Shown: one piece after another, positions 1 to 8,433 of the stretch
How the letters are laid out: every line of letters begins with the position of its first letter
How positions within the stretch are numbered: position 1 is the first letter of the stretch
Assembly: GCA_025210235.1 (NCBI GenBank)
Contig: JAOASG010000009.1
Span: 1-37,584, forward strand
Origin: Vallitalea sp.
GTDB taxonomy: Bacteria > Bacillota > Clostridia > Lachnospirales > Vallitaleaceae
Length of the DNA stretch: 37,584 bases
Reading direction: 5' to 3'
Notes under the pieces: model-generated
Told to the model about the DNA's origin: nothing
Database searches by the model: none
What the model saw: only the letters and a program-made list of their open reading frames with translations
Position numbers and translations under genes: made by a program

Positions 1-150
1 TTCAGCTTATGCCATCCTTGCTATTTTTTCTGCTTTCGCACCATTGCGTTTATCGTTTCCAATTCCGATTTGGTTGCAAGGCTTTAGGAGTTAAAAGCAA
101 TTAACACCGAGTACGCACCGCTTGCACGATACGCAGGGTATACTGTTATA
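1..150. other. Higher-G+C fragment of unknown origin at the left edge
   Basis: This stretch is about 43% G+C by count over the first 120 bases, clearly above the rest of the window. No complete gene is visible. Short open stretches exist on both strands (for example, plus-strand frame 2 is open from the edge to a stop near base 90), but I recognise none of them. It abuts the truncated DUF1097 gene, so it is probably the edge of an inserted or rearranged segment. It could also be the 3' end of a gene lying mostly outside the window. Confidence 0.3.
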
Positions 151-185
151 AATCTATACTTCTATGCATATTTGTATAGTTTTGT

Positions 186-398
186 TTAAATTTGTTGTAA
201 CAGTTTTGTTACCCAAAAAACACCACTTAAATTTGTAATAATAGCACTTTTAAAACCTTCGAACTTACCTCCTGCTGCAAAAAATGCTGTACACCCAGCA
301 AATCCTGCCCACCCAAGCAATCCTAAAGAAGGACTTAACACTGTCCAAATACCACATAAAATTGCAGTAGTTATAGAAAGTGCAGTTAAATTTTTCAT
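186..398 (-). pseudogene. Truncated DUF1097 (YcdZ-like) membrane protein
   Basis: The 70-residue product resembles the first ~65 residues of the DUF1097/YcdZ membrane family: an initial membrane segment, then the LGLLGWAGFAGCTAFFAAGG region, then a second segment with SGVFW. Family members are usually about 150-165 residues, so more than half is missing. Similarity stops just after SGVFW (near base 225), and the reading frame then meets a stop followed by the higher-G+C fragment at 1-150. I read this as a gene cut by a rearrangement rather than a genuine small protein. A ribosome binding site (GGGGTGAAAAAATG context) remains. It lies beyond the terminator of the upstream hydantoin operon, so it is probably not part of that transcript. 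Confidence 0.6.
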
Positions 399-466
399 TT
401 TTTCACCCCTATTTTATTAGCTTATAATAACTTTTAGAAACATATTCTCTTTTAATACTTAAATTA

Positions 467-498
467 AAAGACACAGAATAATAAATACCTGTGCCTTT
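467..498 (-). terminator. Rho-independent terminator of the hydantoin operon
   Basis: On the minus strand, arms AAAGGCACAG and CTGTGTCTTT form a 10-bp stem (one G-U pair) around a 12-base loop, followed by TTTTAATTT. It lies about 50 bases past the stop of the M20 hydrolase gene, where the operon should end. Confidence 0.7.
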
Positions 499-547
499 CA
501 ATTCAATAGTTTAAATACTTAAATAATACCAAGTGAAATTAAGTCTT

Positions 548-1783
548 CTATTTTGCATCTATCTTAAGTACTGTATTTAGCATTACACTTGCTCCATTTG
601 TACACTGATCAACAGATGTGAACTCTGGTTCACAGTGGCTATGACCGTCTTTTGAAGGAACAAAAACCATAGTAGTAGGAATCATATCTGATACAAACTG
701 AGCATCATGTCCTGCTCCACTGTTAATGTACTTATTAGAAATACCTGCTTCATCAGCACTTGCTTTAACAAACTCTACTAATTCTTTATCAAAGTATACT
801 GTATCGCGTGCCCACGCTTTCTCATAATCAACCTTACATTTTGCAACTTCTTTAGGCATGTTGTTAATAACATCAACAACCTGTTCAATTACCTTAGGAT
901 CTTCATGTCTTGCATCAATTGAAAAATCAACAAAATCTGGAATTACTGTATGCACACAAGGATGACACTTAATTTCACCAGTTGTGTAAACAAGCTCTGG
1001 ATCGAGTTTATCTAATTCATTATGAAGATAAGTAAGAATCTGAGCAGATGCATAAAGAGCATCCTGTCTATATTTCATAGGAGTAGTACCAGCATGATCT
1101 GCTTGACCATAAGTTCTTATTCTATAGTTAATCATACCAAGTACACAAGTAACAACACCAATATCCTTATTAGCAGCTTCAAGTATTGGACCTTGTTCAA
1201 TATGAAGTTCTAACATACATTTATAATCATTAGGGTTTAATCTGTTTTCTACTGTTCCAGCATAACCACTTCGTGCTAAAGCTTCTTCGAAAGTAGTTTC
1301 TCTATCTAATACACTCTTTGATCTAAGCATCGTATCTTTATTAAATTTCCCACATATTACACCTGATGACATCATTGCTGGTGGATATAATGAACCTTCC
1401 TCATTTGTCCATATCATAGCTGTAATTGGATGTTTATGAGGAATATTTTGCTCTACAATAGTTTCCAAAACTTCCATAGCTGATATAACACCTAATATTC
1501 CATCATAGTTTCCTCCATTTTTTACTGAGTCAATATGAGATGCCATAACAATTCGTTTTGCGTTAGGATCTGAACCTGGAATAGTAGTATACATATTTGC
1601 CATATCATCAACAGTTATTTCTGCACCGATAGCTTCCATTCTCTTTGTGAATTCTTCTCTAGCTTGAATAGCTTCTTGTGATAATGAGTATCTAGTAATT
1701 CCTCCATGTCCAGCATCACCATAAGTTGCAAAAGTTTTAATCTTATCTTCCATTCTCTTTAAATCACAAAATTTGTTACTCAT
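548..1783 (-). CDS. M20-family amidohydrolase (N-carbamoyl amino acid / ureido-acid hydrolase)
   Basis: The 411-residue length is typical of the hydantoinase/carbamoylase branch of M20 peptidases (AllC, AmaB, beta-ureidopropionase). The two-metal ligands are visible: SHIDSV (H83), GNYDGILG (D94), NEEG (E128/E129), HIEQGP (H194) and a C-terminal GHSHCEPEF. The GAGHDAQ motif near residue 360 matches the substrate and dimer-interface part of the family. It should hydrolyse an N-carbamoyl group to free the amine, releasing CO2 and NH3 in the cytoplasm. It follows the dihydropyrimidinase/hydantoinase by about 100 bases and so supplies the second step of ring degradation. Allantoate amidohydrolase activity cannot be excluded, but the partner is not an allantoinase by motif. 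It is the last gene before a terminator. Confidence 0.85.
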   Translation of the reverse strand: MSNKFCDLKRMEDKIKTFATYGDAGHGGITRYSLSQEAIQAREEFTKRMEAIGAEITVDDMANMYTTIPGSDPNAKRIVMASHIDSVKNGGNYDGILGVISAMEVLETIVEQNIPHKHPITAMIWTNEEGSLYPPAMMSSGVICGKFNKDTMLRSKSVLDRETTFEEALARSGYAGTVENRLNPNDYKCMLELHIEQGPILEAANKDIGVVTCVLGMINYRIRTYGQADHAGTTPMKYRQDALYASAQILTYLHNELDKLDPELVYTTGEIKCHPCVHTVIPDFVDFSIDARHEDPKVIEQVVDVINNMPKEVAKCKVDYEKAWARDTVYFDKELVEFVKASADEAGISNKYINSGAGHDAQFVSDMIPTTMVFVPSKDGHSHCEPEFTSVDQCTNGASVMLNTVLKIDAK

Positions 1784-1882
1784 TATTAAATACCCCCTAT
1801 AATTTTTTATATTTAATCATACTTTTTTTGTGAATATTCTGAAAATCATTATGATAACTCAGCACTACTATTAAATATTTAC

Positions 1883-3268
1883 TTATATTATTATTGGCGC
1901 TTCTCTTTTAATAAACTTGCCATGACCTTTTTCTCCAACAAATTCTCCATTTTCTGCAATTACTGTTCCTCTAGAAATTGTAACTTCTGGATACCCTTTT
2001 AATTTCATTCCTTCATAAGGAGTATAATCTACATTTTCGTGAAGCATTTCTGTTTTTACTGTTTTTTCTATATCAGGATTAAAAATAACGATATCAGCAT
2101 CACTGCCTACAGCTATAGTGCCTTTCTTAGGATACATTCCAAATATTTTAGCCGCATTAGTCGATGTAATTTGTACAAATCTTTGTAAATCAAAGTTATT
2201 TTCTCCTATTCCATATGTATACATCAATGCCATTCTTAATTCTACACCAGGAGCTCCATTTGGAATTTTTCCAAAGAATTCTTTACCTAATTCTTTTTGC
2301 TTCATAAAAAATGGACAATGGTCAGTTGCTACTAATTGAACAGTATTCTTTGCTAATGATTTCCACATATATTGCCAATTACTCTTATCTCTTAAAGGTG
2401 GAGACATAACATATTTAGCACCATCAAATCCTGGTTCTTCATAATTGTCATATGACAATAATAAATATTGAGGACATGTTTCTCCCATTATTGGATATCC
2501 TTCTTCTCTTGCACGTTGTATTTCTGAAGTAGATTCTTCACAGCTATTATGAACTATATATAGAGGTGTTTTACATAATTTAGCTAATTTTATAGCTCTA
2601 CTCGCAGCTTCTCCTTCCACTATAGGCGGACGAGACCATGCGTGATATTTAGGTTCTACTTTTCCTTGTGCTTTTAATTCTTCTGTGAAATATTTTATAG
2701 CATGGTAATTTTCAGCATGAACAGATGTTAAACCACCATTTTCAGAAACCTTCTTTAATGTCTTCATAAGAGTATAATCTGTAACTCTCAATCCATCATA
2801 AGTCATAAACAGTTTAAAAGTAGGGTAACCGGCTTTAATTATAGTAGGTATCTCTTCTAAAATATCATCATTCATATCAGTTATGCTTAAGTGAATACCA
2901 TAATCTATTACAGCATTTCCATCAGCTTTTTCTCTCCAAACTTCAGCAGCCTCTTTTAATGTTTTTCCTTTAGCTTGTATTGAAAAATCTACTATTGTTG
3001 TTGTTCCTCCACAAGCTGCTGCAATAGTTCCAGTATTAAAATCATCACTAGCATGTGTACCACCAAATGGCATATCCATATGAGTATGAGGATCTATTCC
3101 TCCTGGCATAACATATTTTCCTTTTGCATCAATAACCTTTGCTTCCTTATCTTCTAAATTTAATCCTATTTGAACAATTTTTTCATCTTTTATACCTATA
3201 TCTCCTCTGAATGTATCTGAAGCTGTTACGATAGTACCGCCTTTAATAATGCTGTCAAATTTTTTCAT
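1883..3268 (-). CDS. hydA: Dihydropyrimidinase / D-hydantoinase
   Basis: A 461-residue cyclic amidohydrolase, the usual length for HydA. Binuclear-metal residues are all present: GGIDPHTHMDMPFGG (H61, H63), the carbamylated lysine in FKLFMTYDG (K152), VHAENYH (H184), YIVHNS (H240) and ATDHCPF (D316). It opens the ring of 5,6-dihydropyrimidines or 5-substituted hydantoins to N-carbamoyl acids, which the M20 enzyme downstream would then decarbamoylate. The DPHTHMDMPFGG motif favours the hydantoinase/dihydropyrimidinase branch over allantoinase. AAGGAGGGTTTGAT lies just upstream of the ATG. It follows the small membrane protein by 36 bases, within a sigma-54-type operon. The natural substrate is not deducible from sequence. 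Confidence 0.9.
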   Translation of the reverse strand: MKKFDSIIKGGTIVTASDTFRGDIGIKDEKIVQIGLNLEDKEAKVIDAKGKYVMPGGIDPHTHMDMPFGGTHASDDFNTGTIAAACGGTTTIVDFSIQAKGKTLKEAAEVWREKADGNAVIDYGIHLSITDMNDDILEEIPTIIKAGYPTFKLFMTYDGLRVTDYTLMKTLKKVSENGGLTSVHAENYHAIKYFTEELKAQGKVEPKYHAWSRPPIVEGEAASRAIKLAKLCKTPLYIVHNSCEESTSEIQRAREEGYPIMGETCPQYLLLSYDNYEEPGFDGAKYVMSPPLRDKSNWQYMWKSLAKNTVQLVATDHCPFFMKQKELGKEFFGKIPNGAPGVELRMALMYTYGIGENNFDLQRFVQITSTNAAKIFGMYPKKGTIAVGSDADIVIFNPDIEKTVKTEMLHENVDYTPYEGMKLKGYPEVTISRGTVIAENGEFVGEKGHGKFIKREAPIII

Positions 3269-3304
3269 ATCAAACCCTCCTTTTATTAATAATTATATTT
3301 TTAA

Positions 3305-3535
3305 TTATTGAACTGCTTTTTTACTGACAGTTACATTTGATAACGCATATCCTAAAAGAGAAGCTATAACTGTAACACTGATCCAACCAAGCCTATAATT
3401 TGCTAGCGGAAAAGAATCGTGTATAGAATTTAAAACACTTACATTGATATTAAACATAGACATATATCCTATAAGCCCTTCAAAGATTCCCCAAAAGAAT
3501 GCTGTTACCACTGCAACTTTAAATGCATTAAACAT
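3305..3535 (-). CDS. Small two-helix membrane protein of unknown function
   Basis: A 76-residue product with two hydrophobic stretches, roughly residues 4-27 and 50-66, and a short positively charged tail (SKKAVQ). I do not recognise the family. Its start overlaps the end of the YkvI-type transporter gene by 8 bases, and it precedes hydA by 36 bases, so it is translated within the same operon. Its position suggests an accessory subunit of the transporter, but no direct evidence supports this. Confidence 0.6.
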   Translation of the reverse strand: MFNAFKVAVVTAFFWGIFEGLIGYMSMFNINVSVLNSIHDSFPLANYRLGWISVTVIASLLGYALSNVTVSKKAVQ

Positions 3536-4652
3536 TCTTATTTTTTTCTGTTAAATTAGGTATTAAGGCATAATAAAGTGTTAATGTTATTGCTGCTGGA
3601 TATATAGTGTCTAACAGCGGCCCAGTATATTTGATAATTGTTGTAAGTCCCATAATACTTACTAATGTACTAAGTCCAAGAATAACTATAGCACATTGTT
3701 TGTATTGTAACTTTCCTTCATTTACTTCAACAAAATAATCTGAAGTAGCTAAAGAAAGACCTATAGCCGTTGTAAGTGCTGCTAACATCAACGCTACATT
3801 AAATATTGCTCCACCCATTGTTCCTAATAGTTCTATTACTACTTTTGTATATAAAGAAGCATATTTAACATTAATAAACAGATCACCTGTACTAGCGCCT
3901 ACAAGCATATGACCCAAGTGAGTTAAAGTTAAAAATCCAATACCGATAATTCCTACCTTTGCTAAGGCTTTATCAAGTTTTTTTTCTCTTAACCCAGTGT
4001 TTCTTAAACTTTCAATAATTATTGTTGCATAAACTAATGCACATGGTAATTCAAGCGTAGCATACCCTTCTGTAAATCCATAGACAAATGCAGGTATTTC
4101 ATAAGTCTTCATTGTCATTGATGATAAAGGTGTCAATAATCCTTTTCCTATTATTGCTATAACAGTTATTACAAGAATAGGAAATAAATATTTACTTACT
4201 TTGTCTACAGTATCATCTTTTTTAGATATAAACCAATAAACTAGCAAATAATACATTACAGAAAAAACAGCTATTGGTATAAAATTATTAGGTTGATATC
4301 CTGTTAGCTGAATAAAAGCATCCCATGCAGCTGCACTCATACGCGGAATTGCAAATAATGGACCTAATACTAACATAATAATTCCACAAAATATCTTAGC
4401 AAACTTAGTTGATATTCTTTTTGTTACTTGATATAAATTTCCTTTTCCTCTTGCAAGTGCTACATATCCTAATAAAGGAAATAAAAGTGCCGTAAAGAAA
4501 ACCCCCACAAAAGCTATGAAAATATCACTTCCACTCTCTTGTCCCCAAGTCATAGGCCATATCATGCTTGAGCCCCCAAAATGCATTGAAAAAATAACGC
4601 CTCCTAATATTAACATTTTTCCTAAACTGAGTTTTTGTATATGATTTTTCAT
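3528..4652 (-). CDS. YkvI-family membrane transporter
   Basis: A 374-residue integral membrane protein with about ten hydrophobic segments spread over its length. It resembles the YkvI family of APC/LeuT-like transporters. The ATG at 4652 is chosen because GGAGGTG lies eight bases upstream; an in-frame GTG at 4661 overlaps that site. It is the first gene after a sigma-54 promoter and is followed by an overlapping small membrane protein, hydantoinase and carbamoylase genes. Uptake of the hydantoin, dihydropyrimidine or ureide substrate is therefore the likely role. Conserved glycine and proline turns such as GGSSMIWPM near residue 27 and LGPLFAIPRMS near 100 fit a substrate-site helix break. 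Confidence 0.75.
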   Translation of the reverse strand: MKNHIQKLSLGKMLILGGVIFSMHFGGSSMIWPMTWGQESGSDIFIAFVGVFFTALLFPLLGYVALARGKGNLYQVTKRISTKFAKIFCGIIMLVLGPLFAIPRMSAAAWDAFIQLTGYQPNNFIPIAVFSVMYYLLVYWFISKKDDTVDKVSKYLFPILVITVIAIIGKGLLTPLSSMTMKTYEIPAFVYGFTEGYATLELPCALVYATIIIESLRNTGLREKKLDKALAKVGIIGIGFLTLTHLGHMLVGASTGDLFINVKYASLYTKVVIELLGTMGGAIFNVALMLAALTTAIGLSLATSDYFVEVNEGKLQYKQCAIVILGLSTLVSIMGLTTIIKYTGPLLDTIYPAAITLTLYYALIPNLTEKNKNV

Positions 4653-4710
4653 TTTGCACACCTCCTTCTTAACTCTTTACTATTAAAATTTTTTACTTGC
4701 CATTTTATAA

Positions 4711-4727
4711 AGCAATATATATGCCAA
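4711..4727 (-). promoter_or_regulatory. Sigma-54 (-24/-12) promoter of the hydantoin operon
   Basis: The minus strand reads TTGGCATATATATTGCT. It matches the sigma-54 consensus TGGCAY-N5-TTGCW with correct spacing: GG of -24 and GC of -12 are 10 bases apart. It is about 60 bases upstream of the transporter ATG, and a sigma-54-dependent activator gene sits immediately upstream. Confidence 0.85.
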
Positions 4728-4840
4728 CTTTTGTTTTTTTAAGAAAGATTTCATAAAAGAATATAGATTATCTAAATTTCAATACTCTCATACTTCATAT
4801 ATTTTTTTGAAACTTTGAATCTTTTATAAATAGAAAAAAT

Positions 4841-4880
4841 AAATCGCTTAATGATGTATAAATACATCACTGAGCGATTT
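4841..4880 (-). terminator. Terminator of the sigma-54 activator gene
   Basis: A 19-bp imperfect hairpin (arms 4841-4859 and 4862-4880, two mismatched positions) is followed on the minus strand by TTATTTTTTCT. It begins 15 bases after the second stop codon of the activator reading frame (4895), so the ancestral gene probably ended at 4895 rather than at the premature stop at 4955. Confidence 0.65.
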
Positions 4881-4894
4881 AAATATGCATCATA

Positions 4895-4957
4895 CTAATT
4901 CAAAGTATGCTCTTTTAACTTTCTTACAACCGTTGATTGATCTAATTCAAGCACTTA
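4895..4957 (-). other. Cut-off remainder of the activator helix-turn-helix
   Basis: Reading past the TAA at 4955-4957 in the same frame gives VLELDQSTVVRKLKEHTLN and then TAG at 4895. Together with the KTTRKMA just before the stop this makes a textbook Fis/TyrR-type HTH. The TAA occupies a single codon in the turn-proximal part of the first helix. Confidence 0.85.
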
Positions 4958-6280
4958 AGCCATTTTTCTAGTTGTTTTATATTTTCTTTTAGCTAATGAT
5001 AATATCTGTTTTTCTAGTGTTTTAACTGCTTTTTTTAGAGGAATAACATCACTTATCTCTAAGTATATTTTTTCTGTATCATTTTCTGGTCTAATGATAT
5101 CTACTAGTTGATCTTTAGTTATAATATCTTCATTACTTGTAATTACTAACCTTTCAATTGTATTTTCAAGTTCTCTTATATTTCCAGGCCAGTTATATCC
5201 TAATAACATATTAAATGCATCCTCCGATAGTTTTTTATTGCTACTATATTTATCATTATATTTTTTTAAAAATCCATCGCTAATCATATCAATATCTTCA
5301 ATTCGTTCTCTTAATGCTGGAATATACATAGGTAGAACATTTAATCTATAATAAAGATCTTCACGGAACTCACCATCTTTTACTGATTTTTTTAAATCCT
5401 TATTAGTTGCTGCAATTATCTTGGCTTTTATTTCATATGGATTCAAATCACCAACTCTACAGGCTTTCATATCTTGTAAAACATTCAATAATTTAACCTG
5501 AAGGTGCATAGGCATTTCGCCGATTTCATCCAGAAATATAATTCCATCTCTTGCTAGTTCAAATAGACCTTTTTTACCTTTTTTACTTGCTCCTGTAAAA
5601 GCACCTTCAACATATCCAAACAATTCAGATTCAAGTAAATTATCAGGAATTGCTCCACAATTTATAGTTATAAAAGGTTTATTCTTTCGATTACCCATTT
5701 GATGAATAATATTAGCGAAAAGACTTTTTCCAGTACCTGTTTCTCCTAAGAGGAGTATAGTATTATCTAAATCAGCAGTTTTTTTTATTAAATCAAGGAT
5801 TTTTTTCATTTCACTATTGTTACTTATAATTTCTTTTTTTTGTATTATACTCTTTCCTAATATATGTCCTTCATTTCCTACCGACTTTTTAGATTTCTCA
5901 ATATCCGTAATATCTTTTGATATATTTATAATTTTAACTATTTCTTTTTTCTCATTAAATACAGGAAAACCTGTTACCATTAATGTTTTTTTGCTAGCAG
6001 TAGTTTGTACCAAGATAACCTTTTTTCTTTGTTTAAGTACTTCTATAGTAATAGATTTATCAAAAATACCCTTCTGCTTTAAGTTACTAGCATGTTCACC
6101 AATCATTTCTTCCTCTGTAATTCCAAAACTTTCTTTACATGCTTGTCCAACTACCAAAACTTTTGCATTACCATCTAGAATAGTAATTTGATCAAATGTT
6201 AATTCTTCCATTCTGGTTATTTCAGTATATAAATGTTCATATTGTGTTAGTTCCTTTTTTAACAGATTGTAATTTTTCAT
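4955..6280 (-). CDS. Sigma-54-dependent PAS/AAA+ transcriptional activator, HTH interrupted by a stop
   Basis: The 441-residue reading frame has a PAS sensor (about 20-130), then a sigma-54 interaction AAA+ domain (about 145-380). That domain shows Walker A GETGTGKS (179-186), the sigma-54 contact loop GAFTGA (226-231), Walker B IIFLDE (247-252) and an arginine-finger region ([13 protein letters not shown]). The C-terminal Fis-type HTH starts at residue ~425 but is stopped at KTTRKMA; the remaining 19 codons continue in frame to 4895. The intact protein would be about 461 residues. It should remodel RNA polymerase-sigma-54 at the promoter at 4711-4727 in response to a small ligand bound by PAS. 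As written, the protein lacks half its DNA-binding motif. It may be inactive, act from solution, be read through, or reflect a sequencing error. Confidence 0.85.
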   Translation of the reverse strand: MKNYNLLKKELTQYEHLYTEITRMEELTFDQITILDGNAKVLVVGQACKESFGITEEEMIGEHASNLKQKGIFDKSITIEVLKQRKKVILVQTTASKKTLMVTGFPVFNEKKEIVKIINISKDITDIEKSKKSVGNEGHILGKSIIQKKEIISNNSEMKKILDLIKKTADLDNTILLLGETGTGKSLFANIIHQMGNRKNKPFITINCGAIPDNLLESELFGYVEGAFTGASKKGKKGLFELARDGIIFLDEIGEMPMHLQVKLLNVLQDMKACRVGDLNPYEIKAKIIAATNKDLKKSVKDGEFREDLYYRLNVLPMYIPALRERIEDIDMISDGFLKKYNDKYSSNKKLSEDAFNMLLGYNWPGNIRELENTIERLVITSNEDIITKDQLVDIIRPENDTEKIYLEISDVIPLKKAVKTLEKQILSLAKRKYKTTRKMA

Positions 6281-6389
6281 ATATTCCCCCTTCCATTATT
6301 TTTTAAGAAACAATTTTAACTATATATTCACATAAAATTTTTATAATATTTTAGAATATTCCCAATTTTATTTTTCAAAAATAGCTAAT

Positions 6390-7178
6390 TTAACTCATTC
6401 TGTCTATTAACTCTTTGGATGGACCTTTGTACTGGTGTTCACCTTTGAAACTTTTTGCATGAATTGCTTGCTTCGGGCATTGATTGTAACAAGCCCAGCA
6501 CCCGTTACACTTGTTATGATCGACTACAGGACTAGGACTCATTTCAATCGCATTATATCCACAGACTCTTGCACAATTGCCACAATTTATACATTTTTCT
6601 TTGTCTATCTGCTGGATTCCGAAGTCTTTCTTCACCTTATCTCTAGGCATACTTGGCAATAGTTTTTTTAAACTAAAAGTGCCAAGTATAGACTTTAGTT
6701 CTTCACCCTTTTCAATTTGGCTAATACTTTTTCCAATTCGACTAACATAGTTAATAAAATTAGACATATCTTTTTTAGTAGGTGAATTCTCAGAGTGCTT
6801 TCCTTTTCTCTTCATTGGTGGGTAATTCATTGGCATCTTTAATGAGTGTCCTGCAATAACTTTAAAACCTTTTGCTTCTACTTGTTTTATAAATTCCGTC
6901 TGAGTTTGTCCTGTAAAACCACCGAAGGTATTTAGAACAAATGTGGGCTTACCATTTTGCATACTTAATGATTCAATAAAGTTCTTCATCAATGTTGGTG
7001 GTCCTAGATATTCAGCAAACGAAGCAAATCCTACAATATCATAGCCATCTGGAATAACGATCTCATCATTAGCTATATCGCACAGATCTATTTCTGCATT
7101 CGCTATATGTTTTTTTAAATAATTTACTGCTAACTTTGTGTTCCCTGTGCTGGAATAATAGTAAACTATACCTCTCAT
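6390..7178 (-). CDS. EFR1-type flavodoxin-ferredoxin fusion protein
   Basis: A 262-residue protein. The N-terminus (1-150) is flavodoxin-like with the FMN phosphate loop YSSTGNTK (residues 8-15). The C-terminus carries two [4Fe-4S] motifs, CINCGNCARVC and CNGCWACYNQCP. This is the architecture of EFR1-family ferredoxins, which move electrons in anaerobes. AGGGAGG lies about ten bases upstream of the ATG. It is 15 bases downstream of the nitroreductase gene and is probably cotranscribed with it, so it could be its electron donor. Expression is likely controlled by the neighbouring MarR regulator. The specific acceptor is unknown. Confidence 0.85.
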   Translation of the reverse strand: MRGIVYYYSSTGNTKLAVNYLKKHIANAEIDLCDIANDEIVIPDGYDIVGFASFAEYLGPPTLMKNFIESLSMQNGKPTFVLNTFGGFTGQTQTEFIKQVEAKGFKVIAGHSLKMPMNYPPMKRKGKHSENSPTKKDMSNFINYVSRIGKSISQIEKGEELKSILGTFSLKKLLPSMPRDKVKKDFGIQQIDKEKCINCGNCARVCGYNAIEMSPSPVVDHNKCNGCWACYNQCPKQAIHAKSFKGEHQYKGPSKELIDRMS

Positions 7179-7193
7179 AATTTTTGCCTCCCT

Positions 7194-7754
7194 TTATTTA
7201 ATAAACTTATATTTCCCGTCTTTACGTGGATATACTTGTTGATGTCTTGACTCAATCTTGCCTAATGAAATAGCAAGCTGAGGGATTTGATTGTCCTCTA
7301 GATTCAACTTTTTCTTGTACTTCTCCCCATACTCACTATTTAGAAGCATGTTTAATGCAGAAATCCAACATGCTCCAATATCCATAGATTCAGCGGCGAG
7401 CAACATATTTTGAGTAGCTGCAATACATTCTGCTTCTGGCATCATTGCTTCTTGGTCTGCCGATACCATTATTACCGTTGGGGCATTATAGAAAATATGA
7501 TAGTCTTCTTTACTATTTAGCTTACGAATAACATCAACAGGTGATTTTTGACCAATCTTCTTTGCTTCTCTGCTTAACTCATCAAGCAACTTTCGATCCT
7601 GAATAATTGTGAAATTCCATGCCTGTTGTTTTCGAACTGACGGTGCATGTTGTCCTGCATCAATGATTTCTATGATCTGCTCATCTGTTATTTGCTCACT
7701 CTTAAACTTTCTAGTCATCCTTCTCTTTTTAATCGTTTTTATTACTTCATTCAT
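7194..7754 (-). CDS. Nitroreductase-family FMN oxidoreductase
   Basis: The 186-residue length fits the family. The N-terminal KKRRMTRKF is the FMN-phosphate-binding Arg/Ser block, followed by DAGQHAPSVRKQQAWNF (substrate and FMN contacts) and a C-terminal LAISLGKIE block of the fold. It should use NAD(P)H or a ferredoxin-type donor to reduce nitro, quinone or flavin-like electrophiles in the cytoplasm. It is preceded by AGGAGG and, 27 bases upstream, by the palindrome GTTCGCATACGAAC, which is shared with the marR promoter. It is followed after 15 bases by the flavodoxin-ferredoxin gene. The substrate is undetermined; the regulator suggests induction by a toxic electrophile. Confidence 0.85.
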   Translation of the reverse strand: MNEVIKTIKKRRMTRKFKSEQITDEQIIEIIDAGQHAPSVRKQQAWNFTIIQDRKLLDELSREAKKIGQKSPVDVIRKLNSKEDYHIFYNAPTVIMVSADQEAMMPEAECIAATQNMLLAAESMDIGACWISALNMLLNSEYGEKYKKKLNLEDNQIPQLAISLGKIESRHQQVYPRKDGKYKFIK

Positions 7755-7780
7755 TTTTATATTCTCCTCCTTTATTGTTT

Positions 7781-7794
7781 GTTCGCATACGAAC
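7781..7794. promoter_or_regulatory. MarR operator of the nitroreductase operon
   Basis: The perfect palindrome GTTCGCATACGAAC lies between a TATAGT -10-like element and the nitroreductase ribosome binding site. It shares GTTCG..TA.GAAC with the site upstream of the MarR gene. Confidence 0.7.
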
Positions 7795-7808
7795 TATATA
7801 TTTAAATA

Positions 7809-7829
7809 AAAATACTCTTTCGAGTATTT
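7809..7829 (-). terminator. Terminator overlapping the end of the MarR gene
   Basis: On the minus strand, AAATACTC-GAAA-GAGTATTT is followed by TTATTT. The stem overlaps the stop codon of the MarR gene, separating it from the nitroreductase operon. Confidence 0.6.
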
Positions 7830-8259
7830 ATATATCTCTTAAATTTTCTATCACTTTCTCAACATTATTTTCGAAGTTTTCTCTCATGCTATCTCCAAAG
7901 TTTGAATAGAACTTACTTAATAATTCTTCTTCCAACTTACTTAAAACAGCTCTAATTTTTTTTCCTTCTTCAGTAAGAGCCACTGTGAATGATCTTTTAT
8001 CATCAGCTGAAGAAAACTTGTCAATGAATCCCATTTTGTGATATTTGTTTATTACTTCTGACAATGATGATTTTGATATCCCCCACATATTAAATATCTC
8101 AGTGAAAGCTAATGGTTTCTCAGATCCAGACAAAATATAGAAAAGAGGTATATGATTCATCAAAATAGGAAGCCCAAGATCTTTTATTCTCTTTGCGTAA
8201 AACTTATCAGTAAGTGTTGTTACATCTCTAAGTTTTAGAACTATACAATCATAATTCAT
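7828..8259 (-). CDS. MarR-family transcriptional regulator
   Basis: A 143-residue winged-helix regulator. The recognition region WGISKSSLSEVINKYHKMGFIDK (split over residues ~59-81) is followed by the wing with DDKRSFTVALTEEGKK, the classic MarR DxR..xxLTxxG signature. Helical N- and C-termini provide dimerisation. It has its own TTGACA-17-TATGCT promoter with a palindromic operator just downstream of -10, implying autorepression. A matching operator precedes the nitroreductase operon, so it probably represses both until a ligand (perhaps a phenolic or electrophile) releases it. The ligand is not deducible. Confidence 0.88.
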   Translation of the reverse strand: MNYDCIVLKLRDVTTLTDKFYAKRIKDLGLPILMNHIPLFYILSGSEKPLAFTEIFNMWGISKSSLSEVINKYHKMGFIDKFSSADDKRSFTVALTEEGKKIRAVLSKLEEELLSKFYSNFGDSMRENFENNVEKVIENLRDI

Positions 8260-8276
8260 AGTCTCACCCTCTGTTC

Positions 8277-8290
8277 GTTCGAGTATGAAC
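8277..8290. promoter_or_regulatory. MarR autoregulatory operator
   Basis: GTTCGAGTATGAAC is a near-palindrome matching the site at 7781-7794. It lies immediately downstream of the marR -10 element, over the expected transcription start. Confidence 0.7.
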
Positions 8291-8292
8291 TA

Positions 8293-8321
8293 AGCATAGC
8301 ACTAGATTAATTTCCTGTCAA
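8293..8321 (-). promoter_or_regulatory. Sigma-A promoter of the MarR gene
   Basis: TTGACA (8316-8321) and TATGCT (8293-8298) are separated by 17 bases on the minus strand, about 35 bases upstream of the start codon. Confidence 0.75.
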
Positions 8322-8433
8322 CCATTTTTTCATAAAAAACGTCTTCCTTGTGAAGATTTTAATGTATACTTTATGTTCTCAACCAGTTATTCAAAGATTG
8401 AATTCAAAAGATAACAATATTGAAATATTCAAT

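Noticed and set aside
548..1783. Allantoate amidohydrolase in an allantoin pathway
   Set aside because: The partner cyclic amidohydrolase has hydantoinase/dihydropyrimidinase motifs and no other allantoin genes are present. The alternative is kept open in the gene entry.
5817..6191. Plus-strand 124-residue hydrophobic open frame inside the sigma-54 activator
   Set aside because: It is antisense to the PAS domain coding region; the hydrophobicity comes from the complement of Lys/Glu-rich codons.
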